Part shown: in pieces, positions 9,734 to 17,414 of the stretch | Layout of the letters: the number at the start of each line of letters is the position of its first letter | Numbering within the stretch: the stretch's first letter is position 1 | Source of the DNA: Rhodobacteraceae bacterium S2214 | GTDB lineage: Bacteria; Pseudomonadota; Alphaproteobacteria; Rhodobacterales; Rhodobacteraceae | Assembly: GCA_025141675.1 (NCBI GenBank) | Contig: CP081161.1 | Coordinates: forward strand, 558,001 to 622,000 | Direction of reading: 5' to 3' | Length of the DNA: 64,000 bases | Notes under the pieces: generated by a model | What the model saw: only the letters and a program-made list of their open reading frames with translations | Told to the model about the DNA's origin: nothing | Database searches by the model: none | Program-made: the position numbers and the translations under genes

Positions 9734-10072
9734 GTGAAACTGATCATAGCAACAATCAAACCATTCAAGCTGGAAGAGGTCCGCGAAGCGCTGACCGGCA
9801 TCGGTGTGCGTGGGATGATGGTATCTGAAATTAAAGGCTTCGGCGCACAATCCGGGCACACAGAAATCTACCGTGGCGCAGAATACGCCGTGAATTTCGT
9901 GCCGAAAGTGAAGCTTGAGATCGTCGTGCAGGACAGCATGGCAGAACAAGTGGTTTCCACAATCGCCACCACAGCCAAGACCGACAAAATCGGCGACGGC
10001 AAAATCTTTACGCTTGATGTGGAAGGCGCGATGCGCGTCCGCACTGGCGAACTAAACGACGACGCTATCTAA
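9734..10072 (+). CDS. glnK: P-II nitrogen regulatory protein GlnK
   Basis: The product is 112 residues, the standard P-II length, when started at GTG 9734 (reading MKLIIATIKPFKLEEVREAL), with AAGGGGACC just upstream. The T-loop 'GHTEIYRGAEYAVNF' contains the Tyr normally uridylylated by GlnD, and the C-terminal signature 'GDGKIFTLDVEGAMRVRTGE' is present. P-II trimers sense 2-oxoglutarate, ATP/ADP and glutamine status; a glnK next to amtB usually binds and gates the ammonium channel. It lies 13 bases before amtB. Regulation by nitrogen limitation is expected from the family. Confidence 0.95.
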   Translation: MKLIIATIKPFKLEEVREALTGIGVRGMMVSEIKGFGAQSGHTEIYRGAEYAVNFVPKVKLEIVVQDSMAEQVVSTIATTAKTDKIGDGKIFTLDVEGAMRVRTGELNDDAI

Positions 10073-10085
10073 GGGACCGGGACAG

Positions 10086-11399
10086 ATGAAACTCACCAAT
10101 ACACTTTTTGCGGGGGCAGCACTGGCAGCATTGCCAAGCTTCGCCTTTGCCCAAGAGGCAGCCGCACCGGGGTTCGATGAAATCGGCCCTTACATCATGA
10201 CAACCTTCTTGTTCTTGGTTGCAGGCTTCCTCGTGTTTTTCATGGCCGCAGGCTTTGCAATGCTCGAAGCTGGCCTTGTGCGCGGCAAAAACGTTGCCAT
10301 GCAGCTGACCAAAAACATCGCGTTGTTCTCTATTGCGTCCATCATGTACTGGCTGGTTGGCTTCAACCTGATGTACCCGGGCGAATTCAACGGCTACCTC
10401 GGCCCAATCTTCGGCACAACAACATGGCTCGAGCCAGTTGGTCTTGATGCAGCTGACGCAGCACTTGATTACGCATCAGTTGCATCCGACTTCTTCTTCC
10501 AGCTGATGTTTGTTGCGGCAACTGCGTCCATCGTTTCTGGTGCACTTGCTGAGCGTATCAAACTGTGGCCGTTCCTGATCTTCGTCGCAATCCTGACAGG
10601 CCTGATGTACCCAATCTCGGGTTCTTGGCAGTGGGGCGGCGGTTGGTTGTCCGAAATGGGCTTCTCTGACTTCGCCGGTTCTACAATCGTACACTCTGTC
10701 GGTGGCTGGGCTGCTTTGGCTGGTGCGATCATCCTTGGGCCACGTCTGGGCAAATACAAAGATGGCCGTACTGTTCCAATGCCGGGTTCAAACCTTGCAC
10801 TTGCAACACTGGGTACATTCATCCTGTGGCTCGGTTGGTTCGGCTTTAACGGTGGTTCACAGCTTGCTGCGGGTACTGTTGGCGACATCACTGACATCGG
10901 CCGTATCTTTGCGAACACAAACATGGCAGCAGCATCCGGGGCAGTAGCCGCGCTGATCCTGACGCAAATCATGTACAAAAAGGTCGACCTGACAATGGTT
11001 CTGAACGGCGCGCTTGCTGGTCTGGTTTCCATCACAGCTGAACCGCTTGCTCCAACACTGCTCGGCGCATTGCTGACAGGTGCTGTAGGTGGTGTGATCG
11101 TGGTCTTCGCGGTTCCGCTTCTCGACAAGCTGAAAATCGACGACGTTGTTGGTGCGATCCCTGTTCACCTGCTTGCAGGTATCTGGGGTACACTCGCAGT
11201 GGCCTTCTACACAGGCAACTGGGGCGCACAGATCACTGGTATCGTAGCTTACGGTGTCTTCACATTCGTCATCGCTGGTGTGATCTGGTTCATCCTGAAA
11301 GCAACAGTAGGTATCCGCGTCAGCGAAGAAGCCGAGATCAACGGTCTCGACATGGCTGAGCTCGGCATGGAAGCTTACCCAGAGTTCAACAAAGGCTAA
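10086..11399 (+). CDS. amtB: ammonium transporter AmtB
   Basis: This 437-residue Amt/MEP/Rh-family channel begins with a signal-like segment ending AAALAALPSFAFAQE, followed by the eleven-helix core. Family signatures include 'AGFAMLEAGLVRGKN', 'FFFQLMFVAATASIVSGALAER', 'GSTIVHSVGGWAALAGAI' with the pore histidine, 'FILWLGWFGFNGGSQ', and a second conserved His in 'GAIPVHLLAGIWGT'. It conducts ammonium across the inner membrane and is controlled by GlnK, encoded immediately upstream. Codon choice is strongly biased to C/G- and GCA/ACA-type codons, which fits high expression. A strong terminator follows at 11440. Confidence 0.96.
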   Translation: MKLTNTLFAGAALAALPSFAFAQEAAAPGFDEIGPYIMTTFLFLVAGFLVFFMAAGFAMLEAGLVRGKNVAMQLTKNIALFSIASIMYWLVGFNLMYPGEFNGYLGPIFGTTTWLEPVGLDAADAALDYASVASDFFFQLMFVAATASIVSGALAERIKLWPFLIFVAILTGLMYPISGSWQWGGGWLSEMGFSDFAGSTIVHSVGGWAALAGAIILGPRLGKYKDGRTVPMPGSNLALATLGTFILWLGWFGFNGGSQLAAGTVGDITDIGRIFANTNMAAASGAVAALILTQIMYKKVDLTMVLNGALAGLVSITAEPLAPTLLGALLTGAVGGVIVVFAVPLLDKLKIDDVVGAIPVHLLAGIWGTLAVAFYTGNWGAQITGIVAYGVFTFVIAGVIWFILKATVGIRVSEEAEINGLDMAELGMEAYPEFNKG

Positions 11400-11439
11400 A
11401 CCCCTCCTCCTTCCTTCCTAGGGGACTAGCAAACTTAAG

Positions 11440-11468
11440 CCCGGCCGCATCATGTGGCCGGGTTTTTT
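11440..11468 (+). terminator. rho-independent terminator after amtB
   Basis: A perfect seven-base-pair GC stem, CCCGGCC (11440-11446) and GGCCGGG (11456-11462), with a nine-base loop is followed by six T residues (11463-11468). It separates glnK-amtB from the dgc operon. Confidence 0.92.
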
Positions 11469-11652
11469 CGTTCCAGCAGGAGGAATTTCAACAGTCCTAG
11501 CTGTAGTGTGGGATAATCTTGCTTGAATTACGATAAATGCGGGTAATTCTTCCGATCACAGTTCGATTGGTGCCAATAAACGGAAAACCTTGCGCAATTT
11601 CTGGGCCATTCTCCCATCAACCACGAATCCTTCTATCTGCGGAGTGCCACCG

Positions 11653-12654
11653 ATGATCCAGACACCATACCTTCTGTTCTTGGGCGACGCGCCTGACCAA
11701 CTTGCCGCCAAAGTTGCCATCGGCATCAAAGACTGGCGTCCAGAGAATGCTGTCGGTCAATTCCGCATGGCGGGTTGCGGGGCTGATCTTGGGATCACTG
11801 AGATGACGCTGGAAGAAGGCCTTGCCGCTGGTGCCAAGACATTGGTCATCGGCGTGGCCAACCGGGGCGGCGTGATTTCCGACGCTTGGAAAGAGGTGCT
11901 CGTTCAGGCGTTGAACATGGGCTACGACATCGCGTCCGGTTTGCATAACCTGCTGCGCGACGAAAACGAACTGATGGCAGCGGCCCGTGTAAATGGCCGG
12001 ACATTGTTCGACGTGCGTATCCCGTCTGTAGCGTACCCAATCGCGAATGGTGTGAAGCGGACAGGCAAGCGGTGCTTGGCCGTCGGGACCGATTGTTCCG
12101 TGGGCAAGATGTATACTGGCCTGTGCATGGACGCTGAAATGCAGAAACGCGGGATGAAGACCACGTTCCGCCCTACAGGCCAGACAGGTATCCTGATCAC
12201 CGGTGGCGGTGTACCTTTGGACGCGGTTATCGCCGATTTCATGGCGGGTGCGGTCGAATATTTGACACCTGACAACGACGCGGATCACTGGGACCACATC
12301 GAAGGGCAGGGCAGCCTATTCCACGTGTCTTATTCTGGCGTGACAATGGCCCTGATCCACGGCGGCCAGCCTGACGCGATTGTTCTGGCGCACGAACCAA
12401 CGCGGACGCATATGCGCGGTTTGCCGACCTATGACCTGCCATCGCTCGAGGCGTTGCGCGACATGGTCCTGCCGATTGCGCGTGTGGCGAACCCCGATTG
12501 CCAGATCGTCGGTATCTCCGTGAACACGCAGCATCTGTCGGATGAAGAGGCGAAAGTCTGTGTCGCGGAAATCGAAGACCGCATGGGTCTGCCAACCACC
12601 GATCCGTTCCGCTATGGTGCGGCAAAGCTGGTGGACGCTCTCGAAGCGATCTAA
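11653..12654 (+). CDS. dgcN: DgcN-type D-glutamate N-acetyltransferase (DUF1611)
   Basis: The 333-residue product (start ATG 11653, GGAG upstream) matches the DUF1611 family. It begins MIQTPYLLFLGDAP and has 'NRGGVISDAWKEVLVQAL', a P-loop-like 'AVGTDCSVGKMYT' and 'FRPTGQTGILITGGGVPLD'. Work on marine Proteobacteria, recalled without lookup, assigned DgcN as the enzyme that N-acetylates D-glutamate and DgcA as the N-acetyl-D-glutamate racemase, together feeding L-glutamate. Both are present here in order. The gene follows the glnK-amtB terminator, so it has its own promoter in 11469-11652. Family membership is secure; the exact acetyl-transfer reaction is carried over from published homologues. 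Confidence 0.85.
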   Translation: MIQTPYLLFLGDAPDQLAAKVAIGIKDWRPENAVGQFRMAGCGADLGITEMTLEEGLAAGAKTLVIGVANRGGVISDAWKEVLVQALNMGYDIASGLHNLLRDENELMAAARVNGRTLFDVRIPSVAYPIANGVKRTGKRCLAVGTDCSVGKMYTGLCMDAEMQKRGMKTTFRPTGQTGILITGGGVPLDAVIADFMAGAVEYLTPDNDADHWDHIEGQGSLFHVSYSGVTMALIHGGQPDAIVLAHEPTRTHMRGLPTYDLPSLEALRDMVLPIARVANPDCQIVGISVNTQHLSDEEAKVCVAEIEDRMGLPTTDPFRYGAAKLVDALEAI

Positions 12655-12671
12655 ACATCTGCAAACGGGGG

Positions 12672-12737
12672 CGAATTTTCGTGAAAATTCGTCGGGGGCC
12701 AGCCCCCGTACCCCCGGGATATAGAGAAACCCAAAGA
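12672..12737 (+). repeat. intergenic palindromic repeat, copy 1 (forward)
   Basis: Between dgcN and dgcA lies GAATTTTC-GT-GAAAATTC (12673-12690), then GGGGGCCAGCCCCC (12694-12707), then ACCCCCGGGATAT and a degraded CCAAAGAAGG tail that supplies the dgcA ribosome binding site. The same module recurs at 27607, 41836 and 49785 (reverse). It could form two successive hairpins in the dgc transcript. Confidence 0.85.
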
Positions 12738-12748
12738 AGGTGGGCCGC

Positions 12749-13714
12749 ATGGACATTCAAGTAACGCGTGACGTGTTTCAACTGGCGCAGGTGTTTACCA
12801 TCAGCCGTGGGTCGCGGACGCAGGCCGAGGTATTGACGGTGCGGGTTGCGGACGGCGATCACGTCGGTATGGGTGAATGTGTGCCCTATGCACGCTATGG
12901 CGAGAGCCTTGATAGCGTCACGGCCGAGATTATGGGGCTGCCTGCGGATCTGACACGCCAAGCGCTGCAAGATCTGTTGCCGGCCGGCGCTGCCCGCAAT
13001 GCCGTTGATTGCGCGTTGTGGGATTTGGAGGCGAAGCAGGCGGGCAAGCGCGTTTGGGATATGCTGGGTGTTCCTGCGCCAAAGCCAGAAATCACTGCGT
13101 ATACCTTGTCGCTTGATTCCCCCGAAAAGATGCAAGAGCAGGCGGCGTTGAACGCCCATCGTCCGCTTTTGAAGATCAAGCTTGGCACGCCGGACGATAT
13201 GGCCCGGTTGGAAGCTGTACGGCGCGGTGCCCCTGCGTCTCGGATCATTGTCGATGCCAACGAAGGCTGGACTGCTGAGGTTTACGCCGAACTCGCCCCG
13301 CATTTGCTGCGCCTTGGGGTGCAGATGGTGGAACAGCCGTTGCCTGCGGGTGACGACGACATGCTGTCCGAAATCGCACGCCCGCTGCCTGTTTGCGCCG
13401 ATGAGGCCTGCCATGATCGCACGTCTTTGCCCAAACTGAAGGGCAAATACGACATGGTGAACATCAAACTGGATAAAACCGGCGGGCTGACAGAGGCGCT
13501 TTTGCTCAAGCAAGATGCTATTGCTGCGGGCTACGATGTCATGGTCGGCTGCATGGTCGGATCATCGCTTGCCATGGCCCCAGCGGTACTTTTAGCCCAA
13601 GGTGTGGCGTTCACGGACCTTGACGGCCCGCTTCTGTTGGCCGAAGACCGCGATGAACCTTTGATATTTGACGAGGCGGGCGTGCACGCACCTACCGCCG
13701 GACTATGGGGATAA
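12749..13714 (+). CDS. dgcA: DgcA-type N-acetyl-D-glutamate racemase (enolase superfamily)
   Basis: This 321-residue enolase-superfamily protein is of the dipeptide-epimerase/muconate-lactonizing type. Catalytic features are visible in order: 'LLKIKLG' (KxK base), metal ligands in 'IVDANEGW', 'MVEQPLP' and 'VCADEAC', and the second base lysine in 'VNIKLDKTGG'. Generic annotation would be dipeptide epimerase. The adjacent DgcN makes N-acetyl-D-glutamate racemase more likely, giving N-acetyl-L-glutamate. I prefer ATG 12749 over the in-frame GTG nine bases earlier because AGAAGG is better spaced. The transaminase gene starts four bases after its stop. Confidence 0.85.
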   Translation: MDIQVTRDVFQLAQVFTISRGSRTQAEVLTVRVADGDHVGMGECVPYARYGESLDSVTAEIMGLPADLTRQALQDLLPAGAARNAVDCALWDLEAKQAGKRVWDMLGVPAPKPEITAYTLSLDSPEKMQEQAALNAHRPLLKIKLGTPDDMARLEAVRRGAPASRIIVDANEGWTAEVYAELAPHLLRLGVQMVEQPLPAGDDDMLSEIARPLPVCADEACHDRTSLPKLKGKYDMVNIKLDKTGGLTEALLLKQDAIAAGYDVMVGCMVGSSLAMAPAVLLAQGVAFTDLDGPLLLAEDRDEPLIFDEAGVHAPTAGLWG

Positions 13715-13718
13715 CGCG

Positions 13719-14579
13719 ATGCGCACAGTATATTTGAACGGCAACTACGTACCTGAAAACGAAGCGCAGGTGTCGATCTTTGATCGCGGCTTCCTGATGG
13801 CGGACGGCGTTTACGAAGTGACGTCAGTCTTGGACGGCAAGTTGATCGACTTTGACGGTCACGCGAAACGTCTGGAGCGGTCCTTGAACGAACTTGGCAT
13901 GCAAAAGCCTGATTGCTTTGACGATCTGCTGGCGATCCACCGCGAGCTGGTGAAGGTGAACGAAATCAACGAAGGCATGATCTATCTGCAAATCACGCGG
14001 GGCGCGCCCGATGACCGTGATTTTGTCTACCCTGATCCCGAAACGGTAAAGCCGACCGTCGTTCTGTTCACGCAGAACAAGCCGGGTCTGGCCGATAGCC
14101 CCGCTGCCAAGAAGGGGATGAAAGTGATCTCTATTGAGGATCAGCGCTGGGCCCGTCGCGACATCAAGACCGTTCAGCTGCTGTACCCGTCGATGGCGAA
14201 GATGGCTGCGAAAGCAGCTGGCGCTGATGATGCATGGATGGTCGAAGATGGCATGGTGACCGAAGGGTCATCCAACAACGCCTATATCGTCAAAGGCAAC
14301 ACGATCATCACGCGTCACCTTGGCAACGAAATCCTGCACGGGATCACCCGCGCTGCCGTTCTGCGCTTCGCCCGCGAAGCCCAGATGCAAGTCGAAGAAC
14401 GCAGCTTTACCATCGCAGAAGCCCAAGAGGCTGACGAGGCGTTTATCACCTCTGCGTCCACTTTCGTGATGCCGGTGGTCGAGATTGACGAAAAGCCAAT
14501 CGGCGACGGCACGCCGGGGTCCATCGCGCCGCGTCTGCGCGAAATCTACCTCGAAGAAAGCCGTAAGATGGCGATCTAA
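13719..14579 (+). CDS. dat: D-amino-acid transaminase
   Basis: The 286-residue product is a fold-type IV PLP enzyme. 'FDRGFLMADGVYEVTSV' lies near the N-terminus, the PLP lysine is expected in 'RRDIKTVQLLYPSMAK', and phosphate-binding 'VTEGSSNNAYIV' and 'LHGITR' follow, all closely like Bacillus D-amino-acid transaminase. It would transfer the amino group of D-alanine and other D-amino acids to 2-oxoglutarate, yielding D-glutamate, the substrate of DgcN. The gene follows dgcA by four bases and ends at a strong terminator, so the three form one operon. A branched-chain transaminase is less likely given the context. Confidence 0.88.
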   Translation: MRTVYLNGNYVPENEAQVSIFDRGFLMADGVYEVTSVLDGKLIDFDGHAKRLERSLNELGMQKPDCFDDLLAIHRELVKVNEINEGMIYLQITRGAPDDRDFVYPDPETVKPTVVLFTQNKPGLADSPAAKKGMKVISIEDQRWARRDIKTVQLLYPSMAKMAAKAAGADDAWMVEDGMVTEGSSNNAYIVKGNTIITRHLGNEILHGITRAAVLRFAREAQMQVEERSFTIAEAQEADEAFITSASTFVMPVVEIDEKPIGDGTPGSIAPRLREIYLEESRKMAI

Positions 14580-14596
14580 GCCAGATCACCACGCAC

Positions 14597-14634
14597 AAAA
14601 AAGGGGCGTCCTTTGCGAAAAGGACGCCCCTTTT
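14597..14634. terminator. strong terminator, dgc operon / RTX gene (convergent)
   Basis: A long near-perfect stem AAAAGGGGCGTCCTTT - GCG - AAAAGGACGCCCCTTTT lies between two convergent genes. Flanking A and T runs let it act in both directions. Confidence 0.93.
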
Positions 14635-14644
14635 GTTTGATTTA

Positions 14645-16072
14645 TTAGGATGTGGCTTCGGGGATCAATGCCACGACATTGATGTTCGTCGCTGTTGTCA
14701 GGCTGATCCGTGCGAGGATCGCAACCTCTTGCCCGTCAACCGTCACAAGCGTGTCCGCGCCGTTGTTCACAGGGCCAAGCGTGATCGTGCCAGTCCCATC
14801 ACCCATCGCGATATTCAGGATATCCTCGGCCGGATCGAAATCCTTGATGGTCACGGGATCATCGGTCACGTCTTCGACGCTGACGACGGCCAGATCGTTA
14901 CCTGCACCCAATTTCACAAGATCACCGTCGTCGGCCAAAACAGCGTCATCGCCAGAGCCGAGCGTCACCTCGTCTGCGCCATCGCTGGCCAAATCGCGGA
15001 CATCGACGATATCGTTCTCGGACCCGCCGCGCACGGTGTCGTTGCCATCGCGATCAACGACAATATCGTTGCCCGCACCTGCCTTGATTAGATCATCACC
15101 GGCACCACCACGGATCAGGTCGTCACCGCTATTGCCTGCAATCACGTCATCGCCGGACCCGCCATACAGCACATCCGTCTCGCGCCCGCCGTCGATTGTG
15201 TCGTCGCCCGCGCCGCCATAAGCGATGTCCTGACCCAGACCCGTATCAATCGTTTCATCGCCATCGGTACCCGCAATAAGATCAGAGTCTTCGTCGGCGG
15301 TTTGCACGATTTCCCGACCGAATAGGCTGATGTTCACGGTTTCGGGGTCGGTTACGCCTTCAAGGATAATCGCGGTTTGGTCGCCTACGTTGATCAACGT
15401 ATTTTCACCCGCTTCATCAGGCGTGATCGTCAGTTCGCTGCCGTCAAAGATCGCAGGAATTTCCAATTCGATCCGTTCGCGGGCCTCATAATCGGTGATG
15501 GTTGTGGGTTCGCCTTCGTTATCCCACCGCACGGCAAAGGCGTCGTTGCCACCCCCACCTGAAATCTCGTCGCCTTCATCACCAATCAGGATGTCATTGC
15601 CGAAGCCGCCGAATAGCGTGTCGGCTTCATCTTCACCGGTGCCCGCATCAAGCGCCATGATCAGGTCTGCGCCAAGATCGCCATAGATCGTGTCCGCACC
15701 GGCGTCGTCCATGATCGCATCGTCGCCATCACCACCACGTGTCAGATCATCGCCTTCGTTATTTCCGGCAGAGAAATCATTCCCCTCCCCCAAAAACACG
15801 CGGTCATCGCCCGCGCCGCCCGTGACTGTATCATCGCCGTCGAATGCACGGATCAGGTCGTCGCCTTCGGTGCCTTCTTCGGTGTCATCGCCTGCGGTCA
15901 GATCCAGAAAGTTTGTGACTGGGGCCGTGGCCGCCGTTGGTGTGTCCGGCTGATCCGCGTCATCACTAGAGCCGCTATCGCCTGCGACGTCACCGGCAGA
16001 TGAACTGCCGCTGTCGCTAAACAAAAGGCCCGATAAGCCAAGCAAAATCAGTACTGGTAAAACAAATTCCAT
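14645..16072 (-). CDS. RTX calcium-binding repeat protein with N-terminal hydrophobic anchor
   Basis: This very acidic 475-residue protein begins with a hydrophobic stretch (FVLPVLILLGLSGLLF, residues 3-18) and a Ser/Asp/Gly/Thr linker. Two blocks of GGxGxDxxx-type nonapeptide repeats follow (about 60-175 and 265-395). Each block is followed by a beta-type segment ('TTITDYEARERIELEIPAI' and 'VTIKDFDPAEDILNIAMG') like the C-terminal domain of serralysin-type proteins. The repeats bind calcium and fold after export. No enzymatic domain is visible. The N-terminal hydrophobic segment is unusual for a type I substrate; the gene could encode a membrane-attached protein or a substrate of the exporter at 2425-5468. 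Confidence 0.85.
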   Translation of the reverse strand: MEFVLPVLILLGLSGLLFSDSGSSSAGDVAGDSGSSDDADQPDTPTAATAPVTNFLDLTAGDDTEEGTEGDDLIRAFDGDDTVTGGAGDDRVFLGEGNDFSAGNNEGDDLTRGGDGDDAIMDDAGADTIYGDLGADLIMALDAGTGEDEADTLFGGFGNDILIGDEGDEISGGGGNDAFAVRWDNEGEPTTITDYEARERIELEIPAIFDGSELTITPDEAGENTLINVGDQTAIILEGVTDPETVNISLFGREIVQTADEDSDLIAGTDGDETIDTGLGQDIAYGGAGDDTIDGGRETDVLYGGSGDDVIAGNSGDDLIRGGAGDDLIKAGAGNDIVVDRDGNDTVRGGSENDIVDVRDLASDGADEVTLGSGDDAVLADDGDLVKLGAGNDLAVVSVEDVTDDPVTIKDFDPAEDILNIAMGDGTGTITLGPVNNGADTLVTVDGQEVAILARISLTTATNINVVALIPEATS

Positions 16073-16240
16073 ATTCGACCCCCATCGAAATGACTTTTAC
16101 GCTGCACCCGTTGATCGGCGTGCAGCGCTATAATGACCCCAATAGGACCCGTTCAGGCTGTATGGTCAAGCAGTTAGGTTGAGGGTGTTTCTTATTGTGG
16201 ATCAATGCGATGCCATGGCTCGCATTGTTTCCGCATCGGA

Positions 16241-16540
16241 TTACTTCTCTGGATGGCTTTCCGCGAATGCGGCTTTGGCCGCATCGGACGCGTCTGTCTG
16301 GTGTTTGTCGCGCCAATCGGCAAACGGCATTCCGTAGAACGCTTCACGCCCTGCGTCTTTGTCCATCTCAATACCGCGTTCATTGGCGGCTTCTTGGTAC
16401 CAGCGGCTCAGGCAATTCCGGCAAAACCCTGCAAGGTTCATCATATCGATGTTTTGGGCGTCAGGCCGATCTTCCATTAAATGCTTCTGCAGGCGGCGGA
16501 AAGCGGCGGCTTCGATCTCGATGCGGGTTTGGTCGTCCAT
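16241..16540 (-). CDS. DUF1244 family protein
   Basis: The 99-residue product matches the DUF1244 family of small soluble proteins common in Alphaproteobacteria. Recognisable parts are 'AAAFRRLQKHL', the cysteine-containing 'NLAGFCRNCLSRWY' and 'EAFYGMPFADWR'. The function is unknown. The start follows the stop of the N-formylglutamate amidohydrolase gene by 12 bases, so co-transcription is likely. The Cys pair in FCRNC could bind a metal, but only two ligands are obvious. Confidence 0.88.
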   Translation of the reverse strand: MDDQTRIEIEAAAFRRLQKHLMEDRPDAQNIDMMNLAGFCRNCLSRWYQEAANERGIEMDKDAGREAFYGMPFADWRDKHQTDASDAAKAAFAESHPEK

Positions 16541-16552
16541 GGTCTTATCCTT

Positions 16553-17290
16553 TCACAGGCCGGTATCGGCCAGAACTTTGTCTAATATCGGGGCGAGCCT
16601 GCCAGCCCACAAGGCCTGTCCGGCAGCATCCGCGATCAAATCATTGCGCAATTCGATCAGGACATTCGGGCGATTGTGGGCCGTTGCATGACGATCAATC
16701 GCATCGTCGGGGAAATAGCCAACATAGGGGGCGTTGTCGCCGACACACCAACCCATCGCTTCACAGGCGGCAATCAGCGGACGCGCCAGACGGTCATCAT
16801 CCGCATAAAGCACACCGATCTCCCACGGGCGCGGCGGGCGTCCTCGCATTTGTGGCGTAAACGAATGAACAGAACAAATCACCGTGTCGTCGCGCCGAGC
16901 AGCCAGATCAGCAAGTGCGGCGTGATAGGGGCGATGCAACCGGTCAAGCCGACGTTCCTTTTCAACTGCATCTGCGTAATGGTTGGCGGGAATGATTGTG
17001 CCATCGGAAAGACGCATCAGCAGGGTCGGGTCACGTTCACCACGGTTCGGATCAATCACCAACCGCGAGAAGTTGGATAGAATCGCAGTTGCCCCTAGGG
17101 CAGTTGCAAGCCCGTGGGTCACCCCAGCGGCGCCAATATCATAGGCAATGTGGCGTTCCATGTCCGCCGCAGGCAGGCCAAGATCGCCCCCATTCACCCA
17201 TTCCGGCACGTGATTTGACGCGTGATCGCTCGTAATTAACCAGCGAGACGGGTTTTTGGGCTCAAGAGTGGTGAAATATTCAACAGTCAT
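16553..17290 (-). CDS. N-formylglutamate amidohydrolase family protein
   Basis: With start ATG 17290 the product has 245 residues. Family features include 'SRWLITSDHASNHVPEWV' (metal-binding Asp-His), 'LGLPAADMERHIAYDIGA', 'NFSRLVIDPNRG' and 'VICSVHSFTP'. Enzymes of this family hydrolyse N-formyl-L-glutamate (histidine catabolism) or related N-acyl amino acids. No hut gene is nearby, so the substrate is uncertain. The reading frame is open for 40 codons further upstream, but that part does not look like the family and would run into the pyk promoter. It is followed by DUF1244. Confidence 0.88.
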   Translation of the reverse strand: MTVEYFTTLEPKNPSRWLITSDHASNHVPEWVNGGDLGLPAADMERHIAYDIGAAGVTHGLATALGATAILSNFSRLVIDPNRGERDPTLLMRLSDGTIIPANHYADAVEKERRLDRLHRPYHAALADLAARRDDTVICSVHSFTPQMRGRPPRPWEIGVLYADDDRLARPLIAACEAMGWCVGDNAPYVGYFPDDAIDRHATAHNRPNVLIELRNDLIADAAGQALWAGRLAPILDKVLADTGL

Positions 17291-17414
17291 ACGTGTTTCA
17301 TCAAAATAGAGTTGAGTGCAGTTGTGACGTCCGGGGTTATAAGCAATAAGGGCGCCAAAAGGTGTTATCGCTAACGAAGGCACCTCACGCAGTTGAAGTA
17401 TAAGGATCACCCGT

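Noticed and set aside
12239..13513. 424-codon minus-strand frame
   Set aside because: It is antisense to dgcN and dgcA, which show full catalytic motifs; the product is rich in His, Arg and Gln as expected of an antisense shadow in GC-rich DNA.
14645..16072. The RTX repeat DNA considered as a CRISPR-like or tandem DNA repeat array
   Set aside because: The units are degenerate codons for GGxGxDxxx peptides in one open frame, without constant repeats or spacers.
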